Assembly: GCA_032622095.1 (NCBI GenBank)
Contig: CP136063.1
Coordinates: 30,258,987-30,322,986 of the forward strand
DNA length: 64,000 nt
Source of the DNA: Siphonodentalium dalli
Lineage: Eukaryota; Mollusca; Scaphopoda; Gadilida; Siphonodentaliidae
Direction: 5' to 3'
A model generated the notes under the pieces. That model worked only from the letters and a program-made list of their open reading frames with translations. It did no database searches and had not been told where the DNA came from. Positions 27,475 through 41,480 of this stretch are shown here, one piece after another; position 1 is the first letter of the stretch; every line of letters starts with the position of its first letter. The position numbers were made by a program, and so were the translations under genes.

Positions 27475-27788
27475 ATTCGTGACGTTAAATATGTTCGTCG
27501 AAGGAGGATTGGAAACAATCTTAGATTCCAATGAGAGTGGAAAAGGAGGGCAGAATGAATCTTATCCCTAAATTACTATTTCTGTGGCTTCAAGGGTAAA
27601 AGTTATTTGATTCGAGTCGAGGAACCTATCCATCAGAATGTATCTTCTTCGTAAATTAGCTTTGCACTATGAACTTTATGATTGGGAGGCCTTGCTCAAA
27701 TTATATGCAGTACTAGTATGCAGTGGATTCCGCACATAGAGTTTGGTGAAAGCTCATGGGAAAATAACCCCAGTGAAGATCCATTTAT
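27475..27788. other. ZNF3 3' flank
   Basis: Nearly identical to the ZNF2 3' flank. It contains the empty TTAA site (27485-27488) for the 504-bp MITE seen after ZNF1. Confidence 0.5.
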
Positions 27789-28141
27789 ACTTACTATTAG
27801 AACGGTATACATGAGACCCTGCGTATCAGTAGCCCCTTTCTTACCATTAGAACGGTATACATGATACACTATGTATCAGTAGCTCCATTCTTACTATTAT
27901 AACGGTACACATGAGACCCCATGTATCAGTAGCCCCATTCTTACTATTAGAACGGTATACATGAGACCCAATGTATCAGTAGCCACGTTCTTACTATTAT
28001 AACAGTATACATGAGACCCTATGTATCAGTAGCCCCATTCTTAATATTATAACGGTATACACGAGACCCTATGTATCAGTAGCTGCATTCTTACTATTAG
28101 AACGGTATACATGAGACCCAATGTATCAGTATCTCCATTCC
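27789..28141. repeat. 50-bp minisatellite, about 7 copies (unit 3)
   Basis: It is almost base-for-base the array at 17722-18075. Confidence 0.9.
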
Positions 28142-29506
28142 TGTAACCACGCCTCGTTGATAGAGGGTAACTAACGATTCGTATCAATATGAGTTATTTC
28201 ATTAGATATGTATCCGAAATGGTTAATTGGTTAATTCTGTTATTCGTGGTCGCATTTTGTTACAAATGTATGCTTAAATGTCATGTTAGATTTAATATAA
28301 CATACACATTTCCCGTATTCTTTTCCCAAGGATGATAGTCATACAGCCATCCGCCTTAAATCAATCATGTTTATTGTGAAATAATTTGCACGACATCCCA
28401 CCGATTTCGAAGAACAAATCTTACTTGAACGCGAATAAATGTAAAATGTGTCCGACGGCGATCCTCTCACTCGTGGGTACCAATCTTGTTGTCATTTTAA
28501 TAGAAATGACCAATGTTGGGTCCTAGTATTGCAAATATATACTTACTGATAGAACGGTATACATGAGACCCAATGTACCAAATATGGTATGTTAGTTTAC
28601 AACACCAAAATACAGATCTTTCCTGTCCGAGCAGATATATCAACCATACTTTGTCGGTTCGAATTTGTCATGGTGGTGGTATGCCAGCACCGCCGGTTCA
28701 ATCTCTTGTTTGCAATTGATTTTGATACATCAAAGTTGTTGGCAGGATATTTTCAAACCAGTGGAATAAGATACATATCAATGACCCATTAAAGCACCAC
28801 CCTCATATGCATATTACTTGGTGTATTTAAGACTTACGAATAAATCACCGATTTGACTCGGAAAATTGTTATATGTATCATTTTACCATCATCTCTTAAA
28901 GGTACTCAATCCGATTAAGCACCCCTAACTTACTTTTTCTTTGGCTCTATGGGTAATAATATTTGATTCGAGTCGATGAACCTATACATCAAAGCTCAGA
29001 GTGGTCAGATATTTATTTTTTACGTTTGTAATTTTCTCGAGATAATTGCCACAGAAACACTTATTCAGACGGACGAAGATGGATAACTCTGAACTCAAGT
29101 GGTAATAATAATGCAATTTTTACCGAGAACATTCTTTTGATGGCGTGTTCTGGGCCACAAACAATAGAAATAACAAAACTTCAAAAATTGATATCTGATC
29201 ACTGAGCGTTGATGGGTAGGTTCCTCGACTCGAATTAATTATTCGAAATAAAATTAATATTAAATCGATAGAAGCATTTCTGGACAAGAGTCTTCGATTC
29301 AGATCTAATATTTTATACCCCAGTAATTATATAAAACATGCTTAGAAAGAGATAATCCTCCTTTAACATGAACTGGTAAAGTACGGCAATTTTCTAACGT
29401 TGCTATTTTTTTCGACTCCGAGCTGAGGTACCTACTGAAATGTGCCAAAATTTGGTATAAAACACAGAAATCAGTATGAAGCTCTAACATAACATTCCAT
29501 GTTGAT
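28142..29506. other. Unit 3 spacer with solo MITE end and DR1
   Basis: This is colinear with unit 2 but lacks the 600-bp TTAA MITE. It includes the recurrent frame ending KLQKLISDH (stop near 29206), the solo MITE terminus (29242-29366) and DR1 (about 29378-29490). Confidence 0.6.
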
Positions 29507-29668
29507 TAATATATACTATACAGGGGCCCTAGATGATACATGGGGAGAACGACACCCGAAAAGACATGTGCTTACTGTCGTTCTTCATTAATATATACTA
29601 TACAGGGGCCCTAGATGATACATGGGGAGAACGACACCCGAAAAGACATGTGCTTACTGTCGTTCTTC
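29507..29668. repeat. 82-bp minisatellite, 2 copies (unit 3)
   Basis: Two units of the same repeat that reaches nearly 40 copies in unit 1. DR2 follows at about 29742-29847. Confidence 0.9.
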
Positions 29669-30104
29669 CGTGTGTATTACCTTGTTCAATTTATATTATG
29701 TATATTATATATTTGGTGGATAAATAAACTATGCTTAAACCAAGTACCACAATTTGCTAACGTTGCGATTTTTTTCGACTTCTAGCAGAGGTAGCTACTG
29801 AAATGTGCCAAAATTTGGTATAAAACACAAAAATCAGTATGAGGCTCTTGGGTTGGGAGAAAAATAATCCACCATGACCCGGGAAGTGGGCGTGGAAAAA
29901 TCTCACCTTCGAGTTCAGACTATGGGCGAGCCTCGTTTTCGGCAGAAATATATCCCCCATCGGGGTGATATCGTTCCACCCCACACCCCAGGTCAATATG
30001 GATAATACTATTCTCATCTCAACCCAACTTCTCCTGAACGTGCACTGCACCCACGTTTTTCGCATTCAGAATTTTTATTTCTGACATTCCATTCAGGCTT
30101 TCGA

Positions 30105-30181
30105 TTAAAGGTGCATTATCTCTTTGTAAACATGTAATATATAGTTACCGGAGTATAAAATATTAGATCCGAATCGAAGAG
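30105..30181. mobile_element. Truncated left terminus of the 527-bp TTAA MITE (unit 3)
   Basis: Same fragment and same junction with the CT-rich element as at 12896-12972. Confidence 0.7.
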
Positions 30182-32337
30182 TTATCTAAGAGTACGTTTA
30201 TTTTTCTTTTAGAGTTATTGTTCTTAGGTTTAAAAAAGTGCAGGCCGGCCCCCGCTCCCCCGTTCTACGTGGTGGGGGTCTCATGCACTCCATCCATATC
30301 CTGTATTTCTTACATATTATCCCCTACGTGTATATCGCTCACTCGCTCTTGTGTCCCTCTCCCCTATTGCTCATTTGATCTTCTTCCCTCTTCCCTATTA
30401 CACACTTGCTCTTTATCGTGTCCTCACTTGTTCACTTGCTCTTTTTCCCTCTCCCATATTGCCCACTTGCTCTTCTTTCCTCTCCATATTGCTCACTTGT
30501 TTTTCCCCTCTCCTCACATGCTCTTCTCTCTCCTCACTTGCTCACTTGCTATTTTTCCCTCTCCTTACTTGGCCACTTGCTCTTTTCCCTCTCATCACTT
30601 GCTTTTTTCCCTTTCCTCACTTGCTCACTTGCTCTTTTTCTTTCTCCTCACTTGCTCTTTTCCCTCTCCCCACTTGCTCTTTTCCCTCTCATCACTTGCT
30701 CTTTTTTCCTCTCCCCACTTGCTCTTTTTCCCTCTCCTCACTTGCTCTTTTTCCTTTCCTATATTGCTCACTTCCTCTTTTTCATCTCCCCACTTGCTCA
30801 CTTCCTCTTTTTCCCTCTCCCCACTTGCTCACTTGCTCGTTTTACCTCTCCTCACTTGCTCTGTTTTCCTCTCCTCTATTGCTCACTTCCTCTTTTCCTC
30901 TCCTCACTTGCTCACTTGTTTTTTCCCTCTCCTCTATTGCTCACTTCCTCTTTTTCCTTTCCCATATTGCTCACTTGCTCTTTTCCCTCTCCTCACTTGC
31001 TCACTCACTTGCTCTTTTTCCCTCTCCTCACTTGCTCACTTGCTCTTTTTCCCTTTGCTCACTTGCTCTTTTCCCTTTGCTCACTTGCTCTTTTTCTTTC
31101 TCCTCACTTGCTCACTTGATCTTTTTCCCTCTCCTCGCTTGCTCACTTGCTCTTTTCCCTTTCCTCTATTGCTCACTTCCTCTTTTTCCTCTCCTCACTT
31201 GCTCACTTCCTCTTTTTCCCTCTCCTCACTTGCTCACATGTTCTTTTCCCTCTCCTCTCTTGCTCGTTTTCCCTCTCCTCATTTGCTTTTTTTCTCTCCT
31301 CTATTGCTCATTTCTTCTTTTCCCCTCTTCGCTGCCTCACTTGTTTTTCCCTCTCCTCTATTGCTCACTTCCTCTTTTTCCTCTCCCCTATTGCCCACTT
31401 GCTATTTTCCATCTCCTCACTTGCTCACTTGCTCTTTTTCCCTCTCCTCACTTGTTCACTTGCTCTTTTCCCTCTCCTCACTTGCTCTTTTTTCCTCTTC
31501 TCAGTTGTTCACTTGTTTTTCCCTTTCATCACTTGCTCACTTGCTCTTTTTCCCTCTCCTCACTTGCTCTTTGTCCCTCTCCTCTATTGCTCACTTCCTC
31601 TTTTTCCTTTCCCATATTGCTCACTTGCTCTTTTCCCTCTCCTCACTTGCTCACTCACTTGCTCTTTTTCCCTCTCATCACTTGCTCGCTTGCTCTTTTT
31701 CCCTTTGCTCACTTGCTCTTTTCCCTTTGCTCACTTGCTCTTTTTCTTTCTCCTGACTTGATCTTTTTCCCTCTCCTCACTTGCTCACTTGCTCTATTTC
31801 CCTTTCCTCTATTGCTCACTTCCTCTTTTTCCTCTCCTCACTTGCTCACTTCCTCTTTTTCCCTCTCCTCACTTGCTCACATGTTCTTTTCCCTCTCCTC
31901 TCATGCTCGTTGTCCCTATCCTCATTTGCTTTTTTTCTCTCCTCTATTGCTCATTTCTTCTTTTCTCCTCTTCACTGCCTCACTTGTTTTTCCCTCTCCT
32001 CTATTGCTCACTTCCTCTTTTTCCTCTCCCCTATTGCCCACTTGCTATTTTCCATCTCCTCACTTGCTCACTTGCTCTTTTTCCCTCTCCTCACTTGTTC
32101 ACTTGCTCTTTTCCCTCTCCTCACTTGCTCTTTTTTCCTCTTCTCAGTTGTTCACTTGTTTTTCCCTTTCATCACTTGCTCACTTGCTCTTTTTCCCTCT
32201 CCTCACTTGCTCTTTGTCCCTCTCCTCTATTGCTCACTTTCTCTTTTTCCTCTCCCCCATTACTCAGGGGCCGGCCTGTGCTTTTTTAAACCTAAGAACA
32301 ATAACTCTAAAAGAAAAATAAATGTACTCTTAGATAA
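30182..32337. mobile_element. CT-rich foldback element, copy 2 (2.2 kb)
   Basis: The same inverted-repeat arms as at 12973-14485 are present (left 30182-30253, right about 32266-32337). The pyrimidine core is about 640 bp longer because a block near 31155-31795 is repeated immediately at 31797-32300. The long ORFs here (up to 656 codons) are compositional artefacts. Confidence 0.75.
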
Positions 32338-32948
32338 GCGTTTGTATATACCACACCACATTCTCTCTTCTTTCCGCTCCTAAAGGGACGATAGTTCTTC
32401 CCATAATTCGAGATAATGCACGGGTGCGATTTATAAACGATATTTATTAATATTTAAGCTTGAGATAATTCAACCGATTTCAAATCATAAAACCAGTAGT
32501 GTGAGAAAATATGGTACATTTTAGCCTAAATTATTTACAAATAGATATATCACCCCTGGTCAAGTGGTCCTGCTAGTCTGATATGATGTTGGTGATCCTG
32601 TTGAATTGGTATGGTGCTGGTAGGGCAAACTGATGCTGTTACAAAAAAGTACCATTATTTTTCCTAAAGTTGTCGTTTTGGCTTTGTTTGGCTAAACAGA
32701 ACGATTTGAGAAAAATGCCAGTGTCTATGAAACATTCAAGAACAATTTAAAAAAAAACCTCAACAAAGGCTGTGCTAGTGTTTGCAAAACAACATGAATA
32801 GCCATCCTGATTATAGTCAAATCACAATTAATACAGCCAGTATTGAAATATTTTGCAAAATATATGATTTTGAATGTTCGATACAATTATGTTCAGATTA
32901 TTGGAACACCTCAATCATATGTTTAGAAAAAAATAAGGGTACTTTTTC
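32338..32948. other. Spacer, no gene seen (unit 3)
   Basis: Near-identical duplicate of 14486-15097. Confidence 0.5.
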
Positions 32949-33482
32949 TTAAAGATGTATTATCTCTTTAAATAACAAATTTTAAAAAGTTAAAAATTGC
33001 GTTGGTATACAATAATAGATATGAACTGAACACCCCTGTCCAGAAAAGCTTCTATCAATTAACATTGATTTTATTTCGAATATTAAATCGGGACCGTTCA
33101 TGTTACTATTTTTAGAACAGACCATTCGGATGATACCATATTGCGATATAGAGCACTGGGCTTTTTCTACGGCTACGCACCGAAAGTCAAATGTCATAGA
33201 TCTGTTGTTTGTATTGTTTTGTTCCACAGATATAAGCACTAATAAGTATAACAATTTTGTCACAAATAAACGTTAATTAACAAAAATTTCTGGTCTCTGT
33301 TAACGGTAACCACTATTTTTCGTTAGCTGAACAAACACACCTTTTTAGACCAGAAAATGTTCGAAATAAAATTGATATTAATCGATAGAAGCATTTCCGG
33401 ACAGGAGTCTTCAATTAAAATCTGATATTTTATACCCCGTAACTATATAATACATGTTTACAAAGAGATAATCCACCTTTAA
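32949..33482 (-). mobile_element. TTAA MITE, 527-bp family, complete (unit 3)
   Basis: Duplicate of the element at 15098-15624, in the same place relative to the next ZNF gene, so it was inherited by segmental duplication and is not a new insertion. Confidence 0.8.
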
Positions 33483-34060
33483 CAATGGGAACTATTTTAT
33501 ACCGAATACGAACACTTTACGAAGGTACTTGGTACACGTGGAAATGACGATAAATAAAAAACATTTATGTGATGGGCGATTAACGAAAATTAGTTTTCGA
33601 CGCCACCGATGAAGAGTTAATATGAAAATAGAATGATAGATTAATACATGCGCAATATAATAAAGTTTATACTCACCAAACATACATGTATATGCAGGAA
33701 ATGTGATGATTGTATCAAATATTTATAAACATAACAATAGCAATAAAAATTCAAATTTACGATGTGTTCAGTTTGGTTTCTGTTTCAGTTCATTTTGTAT
33801 CTGTCAATATCATCTGTTGGTTTCAAGCCGAGAGTTCGGGTTCATTTTCCAGCACGAAATTATCGTCGTCTCTGGTTCCGGTTACTTAGATTGTATTGAC
33901 CACAAACCCAATTTTACAAACATCTTGTCTATAGTTGGTGAAATTTCCATCAGTTGAACGACATATATTCTTTATTGGCCCTTTTTGGGGAGACAAATGT
34001 TGTGACTCTTAACTGCCCGGTAGCATACTTACTCACATGTAGGCTGTGCATTCAAATATC

Positions 34061-34522
34061 GTTTCGTGGATGGTGCTTCTAATCACAACCACATATTTAG
34101 ACGCACGTTTTTGCGCACAAGACGAAATTTCCTTTGTTCGATTGATACGAGATCCTTCCTTATGTTCTTCTTTTTAACTATCCACCCATTTAGGGTAAAG
34201 CATTCTGGTATATACATATGTACAGTATCTAGATTGATAAAACAACAATTGGATACAGGTCTGACTATCAGTCTGTGCAAAATTTTAAGTGTGAACAAGT
34301 GAATATCTTTAGCCAAGAGACGGAGATCGGTATCTTGAACGGTGTCATTGCCACGGACGAGGAGAAATCATTGAACATCGATGGACCAAGAATGAACTGC
34401 AGCTTATCTATAAATATGGCCACTACACGAGATAAACAGCGGATATACGGTATATGACTAATCGGTATCTGACGTCACGAGACACACAGCGGATATATAG
34501 GACTATCTGACTATTCTACACA
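34061..34522 (+). promoter_or_regulatory. ZNF4 promoter region: CRE and TATA box
   Basis: TGACGTCA (34470-34477), TATATA (34494-34499) and the ATG at 34523 keep the invariant 24- and 29-bp spacing. The region is nearly identical to that of ZNF2. Confidence 0.75.
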
Positions 34523-36186
<1,664 letters not shown>

Positions 36187-36339
36187 GTTGGTGACATTTA
36201 ATATGTTCGTCGAAGGAGGATTTGCCTTAAATCAATCATGTTTATTGTGAAATAATTTGCACGACATCCCACCGATTTCGAAGAACAAATCTTACTTGAG
36301 CGCGAATAAATGTAAAATGTGTTGATCCTCTCACTTGTG

Positions 36340-36721
36340 CTGAATAGGTCACTCTCACCGGTTTTCTGTGATAAAGTTACCCAGGTTCCTAATTTTGTGA
36401 TAAAGTTACCCAGGTTGGTGAGAATTGTGATAAAGTTACCCAGGTTAAGCAAATATCACAATATCAACTCGATTTAAAAGTGACAGAGGGAAATATTGTT
36501 CAGTTTTGGCAAGTAATAGCCCTTATCAAGCATAAATTAAGACATATTAGTACTGTAGTTCGTCATTTTGATCACAAAAATCAATAATTTGTTGCTAAAC
36601 ATGAACTATTATTAACCTGGGTAACTTTATCACATTCTCCTCCAACCTGGGTAACTTTATCACAATTTCAGGAACCTGGGTAACTTTATCACAGAAAACC
36701 GGTGAGAGTGACCTATTCAAC
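36340..36721. mobile_element. MULE-like TIR element with internal triplicated motif
   Basis: The target CTCACTTGTG is duplicated on both sides (36330-36339 and 36722-36731). The uninterrupted paralogous site reads CTCTCACTCGTGGGTACC in units 1-3. The termini share TGAATAGGTCACTCTCACCGG in inverted orientation. Each arm carries three spaced copies of GATAAAGTTACCCAGGTT. A 9-10 bp duplication with long inverted repeats is typical of Mutator-like elements. It has no transposase. Confidence 0.75.
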
Positions 36722-36749
36722 CTCACTTGTGGGTACCAATCTTCTCATT

Positions 36750-37279
36750 TTAAAGGTAGATTATCTCTTTGTAAACATGTATTATATAGTTACCGGGGTA
36801 TAAAATATTAGATTTGAATCGAAGACTCCTGTCCGGAAATGCTTCTATCGATTAGTATTAATTTTTTTTCGAATATTATCTGCTATAAAAAGGTGTGTTT
36901 TTTTCAGCTAACAAACAATAGTGATTATTGTTAACAGAGACCAGAAATTATATTGTGCAATTTTGTCGCAAATAAACGTTAATTATACTCATTATCGCTT
37001 ATATCTGTGGAACAAAACAATACAGACAACCAATCTGTGACATTTGAAATTCGTTGCGTAGCCGTCGGAATAGCCCAGTGCTCCTATATCGCAATACGTT
37101 GTCATCCGAATGGTCGGTTCTAAAAATAGTAACATAAACGGGCCCGATTTAATATTCGAAATAAAATCAATATTAATTGATAGAAGCTTTTCCGGGCATA
37201 GTTCTTCAGTTCATATCTATTATTTTATACCCAAGCAACTATTTAAAATTTGTTATTTAAAGAGATAATCCATCTTTAA
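36750..37279 (+). mobile_element. TTAA MITE, 527-bp family, complete (unit 4)
   Basis: It is inserted at the TTAA of CATTTTAATAGAAATGACC; the empty site is at about 18427 and 28495 in units 2 and 3. TTAA is present on both sides, with long terminal inverted repeats. It lies only 28 bp from the MULE-like element, so two insertions hit this spot independently. Confidence 0.85.
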
Positions 37280-38499
37280 TAGAAATGACCAATGTTAGGT
37301 CCTAGTATTTCAAATATATACTTACTATTAGAATGGTATACATGAGACCCAATGTACCAAATTGGTATGTTAGTTTACGACACGAAAAATACAGATCTTT
37401 CCTGTCCGAGGAGATATATCAACCATACTTTGTGGGTTCTAATTTGTCATGGTGGTTGTATGCCAGTACCGCCGGTTCAAGCTCTTGTTTGCAATTGATT
37501 TTAATACATCAAAGTTGTTGGCAGGATATTTTCAAACCAGTGGAATAATATACATACCAATGACCTATTAAGGCACCACCCTCATATGCATATTACTTGG
37601 TGTATTTAAGACGTACGAATAAATCACCGATTTGACTCGGAAATTTGTTATATGTATCATTTTACCATCATCTATTAAAGGTACTCAATCCGATTAAGCA
37701 CCCCTAACTTACTTTTTCTTTGGCTCTATGGGTAATAATATTTGATTCGAGTCGATGAACCTATACATCAAAGCTCAGAGTGATCAGATATTGATTTTTG
37801 ACGTTTTTTATTTTCTCGAGATGTGTAGTTCTACTAATAATTGTCACAGAAACAATTATTCAGACGGACGAAGATGGATAACTCTGAACTCAAGTGGTAA
37901 TAATAACGCAATTTTTACCGAGAACATTCTTTTGATGGCGTGTTCTGGGCCACAAACAATAGAAATAACAAAACTTCAAAAATTGATATCCGATCACTGA
38001 GCGTTGATGGGTAGGTTCCTCGACTCGAATTAATTATTCGAAATATAATTAATATTAAATCGATAGAAGCATTTTGATTCAGATCTAATATTTTATACCC
38101 GAGTAATCATATAATACATGCTTACAGAGAGATAATCCTCCTTTAACATGAACTGGTAAAGCACGGCAATTTTCTAACGTTGCTATTTTTTTCGACTCCG
38201 ATATGAGGTACCTACTGAAATGTGCCAAAATTTGCTATAAAACACAAAAATCAGTATGAGGCTCTTGCGTTGGAGAAAAATAATCCACCATGACTCGGGA
38301 AGTGGGCGTGGAAAAATCTCACCTTCGAGTTCAGACTATGGACGAGCCTCGTGTTCGGCAGAAATATCTCACTTTATTTCACCAATCAACTTCAATCAAT
38401 ACTTTCTCATATGTTCTGTCCATCTATTTGTTTACGTGTTGTTTGTTTTATATAAATTACTCTACCTGTGAAGGTGACTTGATTGTCAATAAACTTATC
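37280..38499. other. Unit 4 spacer: recurrent frame, solo MITE end and single DR
   Basis: This is colinear with units 2 and 3. It carries the recurrent frame ending KLQKLISDH (stop near 38000) and the solo MITE terminus (38037-38146). It then has one DR block (about 38155-38268) whose left side resembles DR1 and right side DR2. There is no 82-bp array at all. Confidence 0.6.
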
Positions 38500-39480
38500 T
38501 TATCTTATCTGAAGTAACGTGCATTAGTTGAATTTAGAACTGACAACGCGTGTAGAATGGGTCGATTAAAATACAAATTGGCGCGACTTGAATGCGACAA
38601 TAATAGTTTTCTTGGCCTTCCATAATACATTTTATTGGACGATCCACCCGGTAATTCCGAGGGTTTGTCTATAATCCAAATGGTTTTGTAAAGTTTGTAT
38701 ACGCCCGTTTGAGAAAAACGGTTGTATTGTGTAAATGGGCTGTCCGGCCGTCTGTCGCCGGTCCGTCCGATTTTGTTTTCCGTATGGTGACTTTAGATTA
38801 AATCGAGTGAACATAACCTAATTTGGTATGTAGTGTTTACCACATCAAAATACAAATCGAGTTCGAATTTTTAGATTTCGTCCTCATGATTGTTACTGAG
38901 TTATACCCCTTTAGCGACATAGATTTTACATGATTTGCGGTTGCCGGATGATAACATCAGATTGAATCGAGAGAACAGAACAAAATTTGATATGTTAGTT
39001 TACCACATCAAAATATAGATCAGGTTCGAATATGGGTTACGTCCGCGTGATTGTTAATGAGTTATGTCCGATTTTCGACTTACATTTTACCTGATTTGCG
39101 GTTTCCGTGTGATAATTTGTTTAGACTGAATTAAGTGAACTGAACCACATTTGGTATATTAGTTTACCACCCCAAAATACATATCAAGTCCGAATATGGG
39201 TTTCGTCCGCATGATTTTGACTGAGCTATATCCCTTTTTCGACTTAGATTTTACCTGATGTGTGGTTTCCGGATAATAACATTAGATTCAAAGTTGAATC
39301 GAGTGAACAGAATCAAATTTGGAATGTTAGTTTATCATACCAAAATACAGATCAAGTTTGAATATGGGTTTCCTCCGCATGATTTTACTGAGTTATGCCA
39401 CTTTTCGAATTAGATTTTACCCTATATGCGGTTTCCAGATGATAACTTTTGATTAAGTCGAGAGAATTTTCAGTCAAAAA
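38500..39480. repeat. About 160-bp dispersed/tandem repeat block (unit 4)
   Basis: Sister of the block at 20590-21560, with the same order of units and scattered differences. Confidence 0.75.
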
Positions 39481-40188
39481 TACCACACTTGAAATTATTG
39501 TGTTTTATTTTTGTTATTATTTCGTCTTAAGTCAAAAGTTTCAAACAAATTAAACTAAACCTTGCCTCAATCTACTCCAGAAATGGCGTAGTAGGCCTAT
39601 GCCCCGCCCGACGGTGTGCTAATGTGGATGTTTATATACATGGAAAAGGGCACCAACGTGACAATAACATGCAATATACGCAATATTTATGATTTGTATA
39701 AGAAAAAGATATATCTGTTATATTATGTTCGTTCTGTTTATGGCGGGTTTACAGGATGTGACTATTTTACCAGCTATTCCCACGACAAAGGTCGCCCGTA
39801 TATTTAACGTTTATTTGCGACAAAATTACCCAATAAAATTTCTGGTCTATGCAGGGCGAATAACGAAATTTAGTTTTGATGAATAGTTAATGTGTATATA
39901 GAATGATAGATTAATACATGCACAATATAATAAAGTTTATACTCACCAAATATACATGTATATATAGGAAATGTGATGATTGTATCAAATATTAATGAAA
40001 ATAACAATAGCAATAAAAATTCAAATTTACCATGTGTTCAGTTTGGTTTCTGTTTCAGTTCATTTTGTATCTGTCAATATCGTCTGTTGGTCTCAAGACG
40101 AGAGATCCGGTTCATTTTCCTAATTTCACTAACATCTTGTCTCTATTTGGTGGAATACCCATTTTTTGGGGGAGAGAATGTTGTGACT
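39481..40188. other. Spacer before the ZNF5 region, no gene seen
   Basis: It matches 21560-22060 and then 15840-16140. It includes a relic of the 504-bp MITE (to about 39808) and a degraded copy of the minus-strand exon-like repeat (donor complement at 39941-39946). Confidence 0.5.
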
Positions 40189-40716
40189 TTAAAGGTTGAT
40201 TATCTCTTTGTAACCATGTATTATATAGTTACCGGGGTATAAAATATTAGATTTGAATCGAAGACTCCTGTCCGGAAATGCTTCTATCGATTAATATTAA
40301 TTTTATTTCGAATATTTTCTGGTGAAAAAAGGTGTGTTTGTGCAGCTAACGAACAATAGTGGTTACTGTTAACAGAGACCAGAAATTATATTGTGCAATT
40401 TTGTCACAAATAAACGTTAATTATACTCATTATCGCTTATATCTGTGGAACAAAACAATACAAACAACCAATCTGTGACATTTGACATTCGTTGCGTAGC
40501 CGTAGGAGCAGCCCAGTGCTCTATATCGCAATACGGTCTCATCCGAATGGTCGGTTCTAAAAATAGTAACATAAACGGGCCCGATTTAATATTCGAAATA
40601 AAATCGATATTAATTAATAGAAGCTTTTCCAGACATAGGTCTTCAGTTCATATCTATTATTTTATACCCACGCAACTATTTAAAATTTGTTATTTAAAGA
40701 GATAATCCACCTTTAA
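40189..40716 (+). mobile_element. TTAA MITE, 527-bp family, complete (unit 5 upstream)
   Basis: It is inserted in the conserved ZNF upstream region at GACTTTAAA. The uninterrupted version is at 25448-25456 (GACTTTAAACCGCCCGG). TTAA flanks both ends and the terminal inverted repeats are long. This is a clean example of the family's target choice. Confidence 0.85.
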
Positions 40717-41480
40717 ACTGACGGTAGCACACTTACTCACTTGTAGGCTGTGTATTCATCTATCGTTTCGTGGATGGTGCTTCTAATCACAACCACATAT
40801 TTAGACGCACGCTTTTGCGCACAAGACGATATTTCCTTTGTTCGATTGATACAAGATCCTTCCTTATCTTCTTCTTTTTAACTATCCACCCACTTAGGGT
40901 GAAGCATTCTGGTATGTACATATGTACAGTATCTAGATTGATAAAGCAACAATTGGATACATGTCACGGAGACGAGCAGGTCTGTGCAAAATTTCCCATG
41001 TGAACAGTTCACGAATATCTTTAGTCAAGAGACGGAGATCGGTATCTTGAACGGTCTCGCTGCCACGGACGAGGAGAAATCATTGAACATCGATGGACCA
41101 AGAATGAACTGCTGCTTATCTATAAATATAGCCACTACACGAGATAAACAGCGGATACATGTATAGGACTATCTGACGTCACGAGATAAACCGCGGATAT
41201 ATATGACTAATCGGTATCTGACATCACAAGATAAACAGCGCATATATAGGACGTGTGAACAATTCACGAATATCTTTAGCCAAGAGACGGAGATCGGTAT
41301 CTTGAACGGTCTCGCTGCCACGGACGAGGAGAAATCGTTGAACACCGATGGACCCAGAATGGACTGCAGCTTATCTATAAATATAGCCACTACACGAGAT
41401 AAACATGGATACATGTATAGGACTATCTGACGTCACGAGTTAAACCGCGGATATATATGACTATCTGACTATTCTACACA
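40717..41480 (+). promoter_or_regulatory. ZNF5 promoter region, tandemly duplicated
   Basis: A block of about 255 bp is repeated (40999-41253 and 41254 onward). There are therefore two CRE/TATA modules: TGACGTCA at 41174-41181 with TATATA at 41198, and TGACGTCA at 41428-41435 with TATATA at 41452. Both keep the 24-bp spacing. The proximal one is 29 bp from the ATG, as in the other genes. Confidence 0.75.

Noticed and set aside
30218-32383. ORFs up to 656 codons in the second CT-rich block
   Set aside because: Same compositional artefact as in the first copy; frames are open on one strand only because the repeat lacks A-rich stops.
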